Shown here: piece by piece, positions 30,500 through 41,565 of the stretch
Numbering within the stretch: position 1 is the stretch's first letter
Layout of the letters: each line of letters begins with the position of its first letter
Assembly: GCA_949358305.1 (NCBI GenBank)
Contig: OX442317.1
Coordinates: forward strand, 16,674,516-16,738,515
DNA from: Strigamia acuminata
Lineage: Eukaryota; Arthropoda; Chilopoda; Geophilomorpha; Linotaeniidae
Length of the DNA stretch: 64,000 nt
Direction: 5' to 3'
The notes under the pieces: model-generated
Database searches by the model: none
The model's input: only the letters and a program-made list of their open reading frames with translations
Told to the model about the DNA's origin: nothing
Made by a program: the position numbers and the translations under genes

Positions 30500-33330
30500 C
30501 TCGTATTCGACTCGTTTTCGAGTCGAATACGAATTTTGCCCTTCTTCAACGCGAAATCGTATTCGACTCGTTTTCGAGTCGAATGCGAATTCGTATTCGA
30601 CTCGTTTTCGAGTCGAATGCGAATTTTGCCCTTTTTCAACGCGAAATCGTATTCGACTCGTTTTCGAGTCGAGTACGAATTTTGCCCTTCTTCAACGCGA
30701 AATCGTATTCGACTCGTTTTCGAGTCGAATGCGAATTTTGCCCTTCTTCAACGCGAAATCGTATTCGACTCGTTTTCGAGTCGAGTACGAATTTTGCCCT
30801 TCTTCAACGCGAAATCGTATTCGACTCGTTTTCGAGTCGAATGCGAATTCGTATTCGACTCGTTTTCGAGTCGAATGCGAATTTTGCCCTTCTTCAACGC
30901 GAAATCGTATTCGACTCGTTTTCGAGTCGAATGCGAATTCGTATTCGACTCGTTTTCGAGTCGAATGCGAATTTTGCCCTTCTTCAACGCGAAATCGTAT
31001 TCGACTCGTTTTCGATTCGAATGCGAATTTTGCCCTTCTTCAACGCGAAATCGTATTCGACTCGTTTTCGAGTCGAATGCGAATTCGTATTCGACTCGTT
31101 TTCGAGTCGAATGCGAATTTTGCCCTTCTTCAACGCGAAATCGTATTCGACTCGTTTTCGAGTCGAATACGAGATAGTCGATGACCCGTTCCCGGACTTT
31201 GACTCGTACGACTCGTATTCGAGATGTATTCGAGATGTATTCGAATCGTATTCGAGTCGCATTCGAGATGGTCGATGATTTCCACTCGCTCGTATACGCG
31301 TTGTATACGAGCTCGTATTTTGATCGTAATCGTAAACGAATCGTTTACAAGTCGTATACAAGTCGTATACGACGTGTATACACCTCGTATACGAACGAAG
31401 TTTGGAAAATCCACCGGATACTTACTACGACATGAAAACACATAGTAGTCACATACGTCTTATTTGGAAATTGTGTTTTCACAAACTTCGTTCGTATACG
31501 AGGTGTATACACGTCGTATACGACTTGTATACGACTTGTAAACGATTCGTTTACGATTACGATCAAAATACGAGCTCGTATACAACGCGTATACGAGCGA
31601 GTGGAAATCATCGACCATCTCGAATACGACTCGAATTCGATTAGTATTTGATTCGAATACGATTCGAATTCGATTCGAATACGAATACGATCAAAATACG
31701 AACTCGTAACAACTCGAATACGAGATAGTCGATGACCCGTTCCCGGTTTTTGACTCGTACGACTCGTATTCGAGATGTATTCGAGATGTATTCGAATCGT
31801 ATTCGAGTCGCATTCGAGATGGTCGATGATTTCCACTCGCTCGTATACGCGTTGTATACGAGCTCGTATTTTGATCGTAATCGTAAACGAATCGTTTACA
31901 AGTCGTATACAAGTCGTATACGACGTGTATACACCTCGTATACGAACGAAGTTTGGAAAATCCACCGGATACTTACTACGACATGAAAACACATAGTAGT
32001 CACATACGTCTTATTTGGAAATTGTGTTTTCACAAACTTCGTTCGTATACGAGGTGTATACACGTCGTATACGACTTGTATACGACTTGTAAACGATTCG
32101 TTTACGATTACGATCAAAATACGAGCTCGTATACAACGCGTATACGAGCGAGTGGAAATCATCGACCATCTCGAATGCGACTCGAATACGATTCGAATAC
32201 ATCTCGAATACATCTCGAATACGAGTCGTACGAGTCAAAGTCCGGGAACGGGTCATCGACTATCTCGTATTCGACTCGAAAACGAGTCGAATACGATTTC
32301 GCGTTGAAGAAGGGCAAAATTCGCATTCGACTCGAAAACGAGTCGAATACGAATTCGCATTCGACTCGAAAACGAGTCGAATACGATTTCGCGTTGAAGA
32401 AGGGCAAAATTCGCATTCGACTCGAAAACGAGTCGAATACGATTTCGCGTTGAAGAAGGGCAAAATTCGCATTCGACTCGAAAACGAGTGGAATACGAAT
32501 TCGCATTCGACTCGAAAACGAGTCGAATACGATTTCGCGTTGAAGAAGGGCAAAATTCGTACTCGACTCGAAAACGAGTCGAATACAATTTCGCGTTGAA
32601 GAAGGGCAAAATTCGTACTCGACTCGAAAACGAGTCGAATACGAATTCGCATTCGACTCGAAAACGAGTCGAATACGATTTCGCGTTGAAGAAGGGCAAA
32701 ATTCGCATTCGACTCGAAAACGAGTCGAATACGAATTCGCATTCGACTCGAAAACGAGTCGAATACGATTTCGCGTTGAAGAAGGGCAAAATTCGTACTC
32801 GACTCGAAAACGAGTCGAATACGATTTCGCGTTGAAGAAGGGCAAAATTCGCATTCGACTCGAAAACGAGTCGAATACGATTTCGCGTTGAAGAAGGGCA
32901 AAATTCGTACTCGACTCGAAAACGAGTCGAATACGATTTCGCGTTGAAGAAGGACAAAATTCGCATTCGACTCGAAAACGAGTCGAATACGATTTCGCGT
33001 TGAAGAAGGGCAAAATTCGTACTCGACTCGAAAACGAGTCGAATACGATTTCGCGTTGAAGAAGGGCAAAATTCGTACTCGACTCGAAAACGAGTCGAAT
33101 ACAATTTCGCGTTGAAGAAGGACAAAATTCGCATTCGACTCGAAAACGAGTCGAATACGATTTCTCGTTGAAGAAGGGCAAAATTCGCATTCGACTCAAA
33201 AACGAGTCGAATACGAATTCGCATTCGACTCGAAAACGAGTCGAATACGATTTCGCGTTGAAGAAGGGCAAAATTCGTACTCGACTCGAAAACGAGTCGA
33301 ATACGATTTCGCGTTGAAGAAGGGAAAAAC
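30500..33330. repeat. Foldback-like satellite palindrome
   Basis: Left array 30500-31169 and right array 32268-33330 consist of the same monomer in opposite orientation. The monomer is about 56 bp: a perfect hairpin CGACTCGTTTTCGAGTCG with extended arms, followed by TTTGCCCTTCTTCAACGCGA. An extra hairpin block of about 34 bp is sometimes added. The centre (31170-32267) has two hairpin modules, each with arms of roughly 230 bp and a spacer of about 78 bp (31406-31483 and 31957-32034). Inverted tandem-repeat arms around a centre are typical of Foldback elements, but no transposase or target duplication was found. Long ORFs here are repeat artefacts. Confidence 0.85.
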
Positions 33331-33459
33331 TCGTACGCGATTCAGTGAAACTAAATTTACATGTGCGCGTTGACGCGCGCGATTCGTGTGTTCTACGTGA
33401 GTAAATAGAGTGCGCGTCACATATGAATACAAAATGTCGACCATGCGTCGCCACGATGC

Positions 33460-33464
33460 CAGTG
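33460..33464 (+). repeat. Target site duplication CAGTG, left
   Basis: The same five bases flank the copia element at 33460-33464 and 40110-40114. Confidence 0.9.
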
Positions 33465-33771
33465 TGTAGATTGTCCATAAATAAAGAGGCAAAAGTGTAG
33501 AAATCCATAGCTGCTTTATTAAGCACACTCATCATTGAAAAACAGGAAAACGCAAGTAATAACAAAGGCAATGATAAAATGAGATACATAATCGGGCAGA
33601 ACTAAAACCCGATAAACGAAATCTATACAAAACAAAAGCACAAGTACGGGATCTCATTTGATCCAATCAAAAACGATGTCTACAAAGTAATAGACAGATA
33701 AATATCAAACATTAATGTAAACATCGAGAATAAACATTAAATCAGTAATCTCGGGGAACAAAAAGCCAACA
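33465..33771 (-). repeat. copia 3' LTR
   Basis: Plus strand TGTAGATTG to AAGCCAACA, 307 bp, identical to 39803-40109. It is adjoined inward by a purine-rich tract (GAATGGGGGGCTCTT on minus). Confidence 0.95.
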
Positions 33772-33939
33772 AGAGCCCCCCATTCTCCGAGATAATAAAC
33801 AAATCTCAGTTGAAAGAAAAAACCCCAAAAACAATATCGATAGTCAATTGGTTGCGGTACAGAACAAGCAGTGATAAAAATCAGGATCAACCAATTGACA
33901 AATGCACAAATGCGGGAACCCGAAAAACTATAATCGAAA

Positions 33940-36900
33940 TTACCGGAAAAAATGTTTGCATAAAAATTGCAAACGGGCAGGCGAGAAAAACTTAGTAAAA
34001 ATATCGGCAGGATTTAAATCGCCGGAAATCTTTCGCAAAACAAAAACGCCCTCGGTAAGCCAATCCCGCAAAAAGAAATAGCGCACATCGATATGTTTGG
34101 TCCGACGATTTTCGATGTCATTCCTCGTAAAATAAATCGTAGACAACGAATCAGAAAACATCGTCGGAGTGGGCAAACGAAAAATTCGGGTCCGATCGAT
34201 CGCGCCGTGGAGCCAAACGATCTCCTTCGCGCCATCGAGAAGTGCCAAAAACTCGGCCTCCATGATGCTTAAAGCACAATAGCGCTGCTTACAGCAGCCC
34301 CAGGAGATGGGAACCCCGAAAATCGAAATCGTAAATCCTCCGAAGCTCTTTCTTGTATCTCGGTCCGAGATCCAAGAAGCATCGGAGTGCCCTGACAGGA
34401 TGTCCCCAGTGACCGCGGAAAGGCAAATCGAATAATTCCGCGTGTTCTTCAAATACTGGAGAACCTGAAGAAGAAGGGCCACGTGCTTTGAGGTGAAGCA
34501 CGTGTTGTACTGGGACAACAAGATCACCGGAAAGAGGATATCGGGGCGCGTGCGAGAAGCCAAAAACAGAAGCGACCCAATGAGAGAACGGTAAGGGAAC
34601 TCGTCGTCGTTTAGCACACGTTCTCCCTCTCTAGCGCAATTCACCATTGTGCCAACGGTGATCGGGACCCTGCACAGACGCTCGGAGGAAATTCCGAAAT
34701 CTTCCGCGATCCGATCAATATAATCGCGTTGATGAATGGAAATATGTCCACCATCGCGATCAAACTGGACGCCTAACAGCTTCGATACCGGACCAAGATC
34801 TGTTATCGTGAAAAATCCACGAAGGGCCTTAACAGTTCGGTCTCTAGGACCGGGTCCTTTGGTGAATAACACCATGTCATCGACATAAACCAGGATGACG
34901 GCATCGTAAGTGTCGGAAATGAAAACGCCATTTACACCTAGAAGCTTGTGGAAATTAATCTCCAACAAGACTTCGACGAGACGAAAATTCCATTGTCGCC
35001 CGCTCTGATGAAGACCGTAAAGAGCCTTATGAAGCCTCCACACTTTCCCAGTGTTTTGAGGAGTTTCCCAGCCCCTGGGAATCCTCATGAAAATGGCTTC
35101 ATCCAAGTTGCCATAAAGATAGGCACCCTTGACATCAAGGTGTGTGTCTAGCCAGCCAAGAATGACCACTAGAAGCACAAAAAATAGGCGTATCAAGACG
35201 TAATTGACCACGGGACTGAAAACCTCGGAATAGTCAACTCCGTACTTCTGGCTGAAACCCTGAGCCACTAACATCGCCCTAAAACGGCGCACAATGCCTT
35301 CTGCATCACGCTTGATGTAGTAGACCCATTTATTCCCCACAATGTTTACATCAGGAGGAGGTTTTTCAACTTCCTCGTAAACACCTCGCTCACGAAAGAG
35401 ATCAAGCTCTTCCTCCATGGCTTTCTGCCAATGGACACGGTCGGGGCTAGAAATAGCTTCCTTGTAGGTGCGAGGAACCTGAGCAAACAAGGAATGCGCA
35501 TACCGTGGTGGTTCGGTAGAATAACAATCCGCAAACGCTTCTTCTTCCGAAGTCGTAGGACTGCGTGGAAGAGAAACATTAGGATCTACCGGTGGGGGAT
35601 CAACCATTTGAACTGGCACATTTCGGGTGCTAAAGTCAAAGGAATCTCGATCGTATGCTAAACGATTGTCGGCGCAATATCGCTCTACGTCGCTATGACT
35701 CCGCAATCTGGTACGATCCGGTGGGAAAAAATACACATCAGTGTGACCCATAGACGCACCAGACTGTCGAATCACCTCAGAACGAGTCCACTTGCCCCCC
35801 ACAGCCGGAGAAGCAGGCGGAGGCTGACGCAGTGGCGAGTGAACAGGAGGTGGAGGCAAAGGATGTGCTCTCAATGGGGGTGGCATAGCAATAGAAGAAC
35901 CTAGAGGTGGAATTCCAGGAGGTGGAGGTCCAGGAGGTGGAAGTCCAGGAGGAGGCGGAGGAGGAATTGTAGGTGCAGGAAGGCCACCAACAGGAGGACG
36001 CGGAGGAAGTGGAGGAGGAATTGGGTCAGAACCAAAATCCGGCTCGAGCTCCACCGATATCGCACCTTTATCAGTGATCTCGGTGCCCTCATAAAAACGA
36101 GGATGTCCCCACATGCATTCCTCATCGAAACGGACATGTTTCGACTCGAAAACCTCTCTGCGCCTAGGGCACCACACGCGATAACCCCGCGTGCGAAAAG
36201 CATAGCCAACCACGACGCCAGTCCAGGCTCGGGATTCAAATTTCGAACCGCGGACTTGCTTCGGGATGTGCACGAAACACCGTGACCCAATCACCCTAAG
36301 GTGTTTGAGTGGAACAGTCTTGCCATACCACAGGCAATAGGGGACAAGATTGTTCAGTGACTTATGTGGGAAGCGGTTCTTCAAATAAATCATAGTAACC
36401 GCGAGCTCAGCCCACAGCACTCGAGGCAAAGACGTCGACAAAAAGAAAGAACGCACGCCCTCAAGTAAGGTGCGGTTAAGGCGTTCCGCGACGCCATTCT
36501 GCTCGGGTGTATACACATTCGTGCGCTGTGCTTTGATGCCGCGCTGGAGTAGGAAATTTTCGAAATTTTTGGAACAAAATTCCATGCCATTATCAGTCCT
36601 GACTGCTTTAATGCAGCCAGCCCCCCATAAAACCTCCATCCGAGCATGGAATAGCTTAAAAACCTCGAAAACTTCCCCCTTCGTTTTCATGGGCACAACA
36701 AAGGAGTAACGGGAAAAGTCGTCTACGATCGTTAGTAAATAACGAGCGCCACCGATGGATGTGGTATTCGAATGACCCCAAACATCCATATGAAGCAAAT
36801 CCAAAGGCTTCTTGGAAGAAATACCTTCCTTAATGCTTGGAAATGAAGCACGGGTGGATTTGGCGCGAGCACACACAGCACATGCTGGCAATGCGGAAGT

Positions 36901-38457
36901 AGAAATTTCTATTCCGGATGCATTCGGAGATTTCGCCAAGTGACGGATACCGTCGGCATTAAAATGCCCAAATCTCCGGTGCCAAAGCTCCAAATCAGAC
37001 AACTTTCCCTTCGGGGGTTTGGGAGAAGAGGTTGAAACAGGTCCCTCGGCAAAAGTAACATGCCGGCCAGGTGACTTCAAAGTCGACGCAGAACGAACCT
37101 GTTTGGGAACTGGGGCGGATGTAGCCGCAGGAGGCTTCGCAGATGTAAGATCCGCGGGCAAAATATTCTGAAGGGAATATAAATCATCCTTCAGTTTGGC
37201 CGTTAAAAGAAATTGTTTGGCCTTATCATCAGGGTGATAAATGGACATTAAGCCATTAGCGGCTGCAAAATGCAGTCCGGCACGATCGATCTTCGACAAA
37301 CTCACCAAATTACGCGAGAAAGCGGGGGCATGCAAAACATTATGCATAGTCACGGGAAAATTAGACCCCCCAGCGCCGCCACGGCCAACTCGCAACACCA
37401 CATCTCCAATACCATCCACTCGAGAACGACCTTCACCTAAAATGATGAAATAATTGGAGACCGGCTTGTAATTGGTGAAACGATCACGCACTGGACACAC
37501 ATGGTCGGAAGAACCCGAATCGATGAGCCACTCATTCGATGAAACTGAAGACACATTCGATTCCGATCGCGCGAAGAAATTGATCCCGGTCACCACATTC
37601 GAAGAAACAGTAGCCGTCTGCGAAGCACCACCACCGCGTCCACGCTTGCGGTTGCGCGAATTCGAGCGTCGACCACGATTGGCGGATGGAGCGGAAGAGG
37701 CAGCGCCTTGGACACGGGGTTTGGGGCACTTGTTCGCGTAGTGTCCCATTTCCTTGCAATTGAAACACTGAATTTGCGATAACGGCCGAAAAGGCTTATT
37801 CGGCGTACCCGAAGTCGAACTAGTAGACTGCAAACTAGTCGATGATCCCGAATCCGCATTCTTCATCTTTAAACGATTAAATTCCGAGAGAAGATGGTCG
37901 GTGACTGCCTTTAAGGTGAAATCCGCCTTGGACCAATGGTAGATCGTTTGCACGGTCGCCTCGTACGAATCGGGTAAAAAATCCAGAAGTTGATAGGCGA
38001 CATCCGAATCCGAAAATTTGACATCCAATTCAATCAAAACCGTACGGGCTTTGGTCACGCGGCTTACGAAGACTGACATATCTTCATTTGGAAGTAATCG
38101 CATCATGAGGAAATCACGGCGGAGTTTCGCAATTCGGGCAAGAGAAGTCGGTTGAAATGTGGCTTTCAACGCAACCCAGGCGTCGCGAGCGGTCTTCGCA
38201 GCGAGAACGATGTCCTGATACTGCGGCTCAACAAATAGGCCAAGCAAAGCCTTGGCGCGTTTGGAGCGGTCATCGTGAAGTTGTTTCCTGGTCTCATCCC
38301 ACGTATCATCCTTCACGGGAGGTTTTTCGTCAATAAACTGGTCCACACCTTTCTCCAGTAATAAAAACTGGATATTCCTCGACCACGATTCGTAATTGTC
38401 CGAATTAAGTCGTGCAATGGAGAAATGATGCGTGGTTGCTTTGTCGGATTCAGCCAT
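33940..38457 (-). CDS. gag-pol: copia Gag-Pol polyprotein
   Basis: A single 1505-codon ORF from an ATG at 38457. In copia order: a Gag region (DNYESWSRNIQFLL start), CCHC knuckle CFNCKEMGHYANKC near residue 235, and aspartic protease WLIDSGSSDHVC near residue 310. Integrase has the HHCC domain (HRRFGH, CAVCARAK) and D/D/E in the LHMDVWG, VRTDNGMEF and NGVAERLNRTL contexts. A Pro-rich linker with PPPPPG runs follows, then RT with KGAYLYGNL and catalytic YVDDMVLF, and RNase H ending in the NRRTKHIDVRYFFLRD block. All catalytic residues checked are present. It makes virus-like particles and integrates cDNA. Confidence 0.95.
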   Translation of the reverse strand: MAESDKATTHHFSIARLNSDNYESWSRNIQFLLLEKGVDQFIDEKPPVKDDTWDETRKQLHDDRSKRAKALLGLFVEPQYQDIVLAAKTARDAWVALKATFQPTSLARIAKLRRDFLMMRLLPNEDMSVFVSRVTKARTVLIELDVKFSDSDVAYQLLDFLPDSYEATVQTIYHWSKADFTLKAVTDHLLSEFNRLKMKNADSGSSTSLQSTSSTSGTPNKPFRPLSQIQCFNCKEMGHYANKCPKPRVQGAASSAPSANRGRRSNSRNRKRGRGGGASQTATVSSNVVTGINFFARSESNVSSVSSNEWLIDSGSSDHVCPVRDRFTNYKPVSNYFIILGEGRSRVDGIGDVVLRVGRGGAGGSNFPVTMHNVLHAPAFSRNLVSLSKIDRAGLHFAAANGLMSIYHPDDKAKQFLLTAKLKDDLYSLQNILPADLTSAKPPAATSAPVPKQVRSASTLKSPGRHVTFAEGPVSTSSPKPPKGKLSDLELWHRRFGHFNADGIRHLAKSPNASGIEISTSALPACAVCARAKSTRASFPSIKEGISSKKPLDLLHMDVWGHSNTTSIGGARYLLTIVDDFSRYSFVVPMKTKGEVFEVFKLFHARMEVLWGAGCIKAVRTDNGMEFCSKNFENFLLQRGIKAQRTNVYTPEQNGVAERLNRTLLEGVRSFFLSTSLPRVLWAELAVTMIYLKNRFPHKSLNNLVPYCLWYGKTVPLKHLRVIGSRCFVHIPKQVRGSKFESRAWTGVVVGYAFRTRGYRVWCPRRREVFESKHVRFDEECMWGHPRFYEGTEITDKGAISVELEPDFGSDPIPPPLPPRPPVGGLPAPTIPPPPPPGLPPPGPPPPGIPPLGSSIAMPPPLRAHPLPPPPVHSPLRQPPPASPAVGGKWTRSEVIRQSGASMGHTDVYFFPPDRTRLRSHSDVERYCADNRLAYDRDSFDFSTRNVPVQMVDPPPVDPNVSLPRSPTTSEEEAFADCYSTEPPRYAHSLFAQVPRTYKEAISSPDRVHWQKAMEEELDLFRERGVYEEVEKPPPDVNIVGNKWVYYIKRDAEGIVRRFRAMLVAQGFSQKYGVDYSEVFSPVVNYVLIRLFFVLLVVILGWLDTHLDVKGAYLYGNLDEAIFMRIPRGWETPQNTGKVWRLHKALYGLHQSGRQWNFRLVEVLLEINFHKLLGVNGVFISDTYDAVILVYVDDMVLFTKGPGPRDRTVKALRGFFTITDLGPVSKLLGVQFDRDGGHISIHQRDYIDRIAEDFGISSERLCRVPITVGTMVNCAREGERVLNDDEFPYRSLIGSLLFLASRTRPDILFPVILLSQYNTCFTSKHVALLLQVLQYLKNTRNYSICLSAVTGDILSGHSDASWISDRDTRKSFGGFTISIFGVPISWGCCKQRYCALSIMEAEFLALLDGAKEIVWLHGAIDRTRIFRLPTPTMFSDSLSTIYFTRNDIENRRTKHIDVRYFFLRDWLTEGVFVLRKISGDLNPADIFTKFFSPARLQFLCKHFFR

Positions 38458-39788
38458 TTCGAAGAGCGGTAATGAAGAGCGGTGTCACTTTGAGAAATGT
38501 CAACCGTGGCAAAGAAAAATGCAATTACGCGCTGGGAACCGATGACGATGTTCGAGGCGGATATCCAACGAATGGGCTATACAGGTTACTAGTTAACCCG
38601 TCTAAACAATGGCCGTTTAGGAGTTGTCGGGAATTAACGGCCCTGTGGCCCCCGGATACTCCACTGTCGGGCACGGCAAAATAAATACAATGGTCAAAGT
38701 GCAATGACCAAGGCAAGGAATCAAATCTGCAAAAATAATTAAATTCTTGCAGAATTAATCCCAGGATCCTACACAGGGTCCCCCAAAAGTTTCACAAAGT
38801 TTCACGACTGGGAAGGCGAAAAATATGAAAATAAGAAAACAAAAGAGGCGAATTAAACAAAATTCGCAGGAGATTCTCTGTTGCGCACACCGGGGTGCGA
38901 AAATCCTTCGAAATCGTTGAAAATCCTCGGCAATCGTCAGCCGCTTCGCACACGTCGTGCGGGAATAATCCAACGAAAAACAGCTAGAAAAATAGATGGA
39001 AACATTAGAAAAAAGTTCACAAATGTTCGTGTGCTGGAAAATTGTCGAAAAGTTCAAAAAATCGTCGTACACGGCGCCTCGTGTTCGTATTGCGAACGAA
39101 CACGGAAAAATGACGAAAAATCGACGATAAACACTCAAAATAAATTCTACAGTACTCACAACTGCTTGTGAAAACAAGCAAACAATCCAATATTAACACA
39201 ACACAGACGAAAATCTGCAAAAACACAGGCGAAGAGCACAAAATCCGTGATGAAATCCTCGCTAACGACGATCTGCACCGTGCGCGCAGAAATGCAGCAC
39301 ATTCGGGACGAAAATCGGCGCAAAAACTCGGTGAAACTCACGGAAAACCACTTGAAAACATCCTGTGGAGTTGCACACACACTGCTGGTGGTCCACTGAA
39401 CTCGTAGGCACCGCAAAAAATTCGAAACCCCTCGAATTAGGTGGCGAAAATCATCGCAAACTCGGCGCATCGCGATTGGGCGCGTCTGCGGTGATCATCG
39501 GCGAAAATCGACGGAATCAAATTCCAAAAAGTACTCACAATGCTTCAACTACACTAGCACAACACCCACGAAAATTAGCAGCGTTGAAATCCGTTGCAAA
39601 TTGTCGAAAAACCATCAAAATCAGCGGGCGAGCGGCGTGAAGAAACAAGGTCGGCCATTTTGGATTGGAGTGAGCAATCGATGATAAGTGGCGAGCAGCA
39701 ACGTCCCGGACGAAATTTGACGGGAAAAACGATGTTGGCAACTGCCAAAAGCAACAAATTTGAACTCACAGTGATGGAATACACCTTA
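38458..39788 (-). other. copia leader, about 1.35 kb
   Basis: Sequence between the primer site and the gag ATG. It has several ORFs of 60-140 codons on both strands without recognisable domains or shared starts. Long for a copia leader. It may contain an internal intron or captured sequence. Confidence 0.5.
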
Positions 39789-39802
39789 ATCCTCTGCTAC
39801 CA
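39789..39802 (-). promoter_or_regulatory. copia primer binding site, initiator tRNA-Met
   Basis: On minus, TGGTAGCAGAGGAT follows the 5' LTR directly. It complements the 3' end of eukaryotic initiator tRNA-Met (ATCCTCTGCTACCA). Confidence 0.85.
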
Positions 39803-40109
39803 TGTAGATTGTCCATAAATAAAGAGGCAAAAGTGTAGAAATCCATAGCTGCTTTATTAAGCACACTCATCATTGAAAAACAGGAAAACGCAAGTAATAA
39901 CAAAGGCAATGATAAAATGAGATACATAATCGGGCAGAACTAAAACCCGATAAACGAAATCTATACAAAACAAAAGCACAAGTACGGGATCTCATTTGAT
40001 CCAATCAAAAACGATGTCTACAAAGTAATAGACAGATAAATATCAAACATTAATGTAAACATCGAGAATAAACATTAAATCAGTAATCTCGGGGAACAAA
40101 AAGCCAACA
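39803..40109 (-). repeat. copia 5' LTR
   Basis: 307 bp, identical to 33465-33771. Followed by the second CAGTG at 40110-40114. Confidence 0.95.
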
Positions 40110-40617
40110 CAGTGGACGAATTCTGCGAATTCGTGCAAACGCAGAAAGTTAAAAATATTCAAATTTGACGCCCACGATGACACGTTCGTAGTAGACGCCT
40201 CCACAACTGCTTTTGAAAAGAATTTGATAAATGTTTGGAAATAATATTTAGGATTTTCTTTAATCATATCAGGAAACTGAAAACAGAAATAAAGTTTATA
40301 CATTGGAAATTTTTTATAATAAAATTACGTATTAAACATTATATAGCGTGAGAATGGACACTTTGATATGAAAGCGAATATTTTCGAAATTAAAACAATT
40401 ATTTTCAAAGTTAAAACGACTATTTTCGAGTATTGTTAATTCAAAACGACGTGCAGCATGAGAATAAAAAAAATTAATTGAGACGCGCTTATGACACGCG
40501 CTGCACAGCCTCACGAATCCTAGAGGCATCCACAACTATACGCGTCGGCCCTGACGCGGTCGTCTAGACGAGCGCATCTGGACGCGCGCATCTGGACGCG
40601 CACATATGAATGCAGCT

Positions 40618-41288
40618 TTAAGCTAAGTTCACATGTGCGCGTCTAAACGCGCGCGTCAAGGCCGACGCGTATGGCTGAGGACGCACTTAGGATTCGCGAG
40701 GCTGTGCAGCGCATGTCACAAGCTCGCGTCAACCAATTTTTTGGTTCCCATGCAGCACAAAAACAAAAATTGTTAAGTTGTTTAAGAATTGATTTTTTTG
40801 GTATTTTATTGTTGATTATTAATTTAAAGAATATTTAATTGTTTTTTAAAATGGGAAAAGTTGAAAATTTGGTGGGTTTTTGTGTTTGCTTGCTCGACGG
40901 GAAATTGCAATCTCCCCGGCCGCAGCAGGCGAGCATTGAGCGGCATGTAATTTCCACGCGCACCGTCGAAACGATTGTATTTGTTTATGAACTCTTTTTT
41001 TCTTGTATTGTTTTTCGTGTATTGTTTTGACGTGAAAACAATTCATTTCAATAGAATGTGACTGTTTTCAATGTAAAAATCAATGATTTCACTGGAAAAC
41101 AAAGGTGGCAACGAGTGGTCGCGCACGTCAAAGTTGAATATTTTCAACTTTCGGCGTTCGCGCGATTTCGGGGAATTCGTCCACTTGCGGCGCGGCGACG
41201 CGCGCGGCGACGTATGGTCAACGTTTTGTATTCACATGTCAAACGCGCAAAACGCGCGCGTCAACGCGCACATGTGAACTTAGCTTTT
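40618..41288. mobile_element. Short CpG-rich terminal-inverted-repeat element (copy 2)
   Basis: Bounded by AAGCTAAGTTCACATGTGCG at 40619 and its inverse ending AACTTAGCTTTTA near 41288, a terminal inverted repeat of about 25-40 bp. It lies tail-to-tail with copy 1: the bases AGCTTTAAGCT at the join form a palindrome centre with arms of about 150 bp. No ORF with recognisable function. Confidence 0.65.
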
Positions 41289-41565
41289 ACACGCGTGTGT
41301 CACGCGATAGAAGACGCGTCGTCTACAAAACACACGTAAATAAATAAATATTTTTGGTGGTTAACCCGTGTGTCTTTCCATGAAAAAAAAGAGAAGAGTT
41401 TTCTCGTCGTAAGATTTCTCTCAAAAATCTCTAAAACACGATAGAAAGCAGTCCAACAATCGAATTTGGCGCCATCGTACGAAGCGATTTGATTGGCCAA
41501 CAATGAGCAGAGTCGTGATTGGTCTTGTCTATGTCTCCTGGATGCAGAACTAACCACCCGACATC

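Larger units (their letters stand above)
33465..40109 (-). mobile_element. Complete, apparently intact Ty1/copia element
   Basis: Two identical 307-bp LTRs (33465-33771 and 39803-40109), TG...CA ends, a 5-bp target duplication CAGTG, a primer site for initiator tRNA-Met and one uninterrupted 1505-residue Gag-Pol ORF on minus. Identical LTRs point to very recent insertion, and nothing visible prevents activity. Unusual: a leader of about 1.35 kb between the 5' LTR and the ORF. Confidence 0.95.
33348..40617. mobile_element. Short CpG-rich terminal-inverted-repeat element (copy 1), split by copia
   Basis: The element occupies 33348-33464 and resumes at 40115 until about 40617. Its ends read roughly ACATGTGCGCGT and, inverted, ACGCGCACATAT, next to AAACTAAA or AGCTTTAA. 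After removing copia and one copy of CAGTG, the sequence aligns with copy 2 (40618-41288) in inverse orientation, for example around GTGGACGAATTC. No coding capacity was seen, so it is a non-autonomous (MITE-like) element of unknown superfamily. Confidence 0.65.

Noticed and set aside
30500-33330. CRISPR-like regularly spaced repeats
   Set aside because: There are no unique spacers: both parts of each monomer repeat. The genome is eukaryotic, and no cas-like genes occur.
30419-33589. Several overlapping ORFs of 230-476 codons on both strands
   Set aside because: They are translations of the hairpin satellite, which lacks stops in most frames. The peptides are the same repeat on both strands, with no start context or codon signature of a gene.
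40839-41339. ORFs of 60-93 codons in the short inverted-repeat element
   Set aside because: They arise in CpG-rich terminal repeats, overlap on both strands and show no domain.
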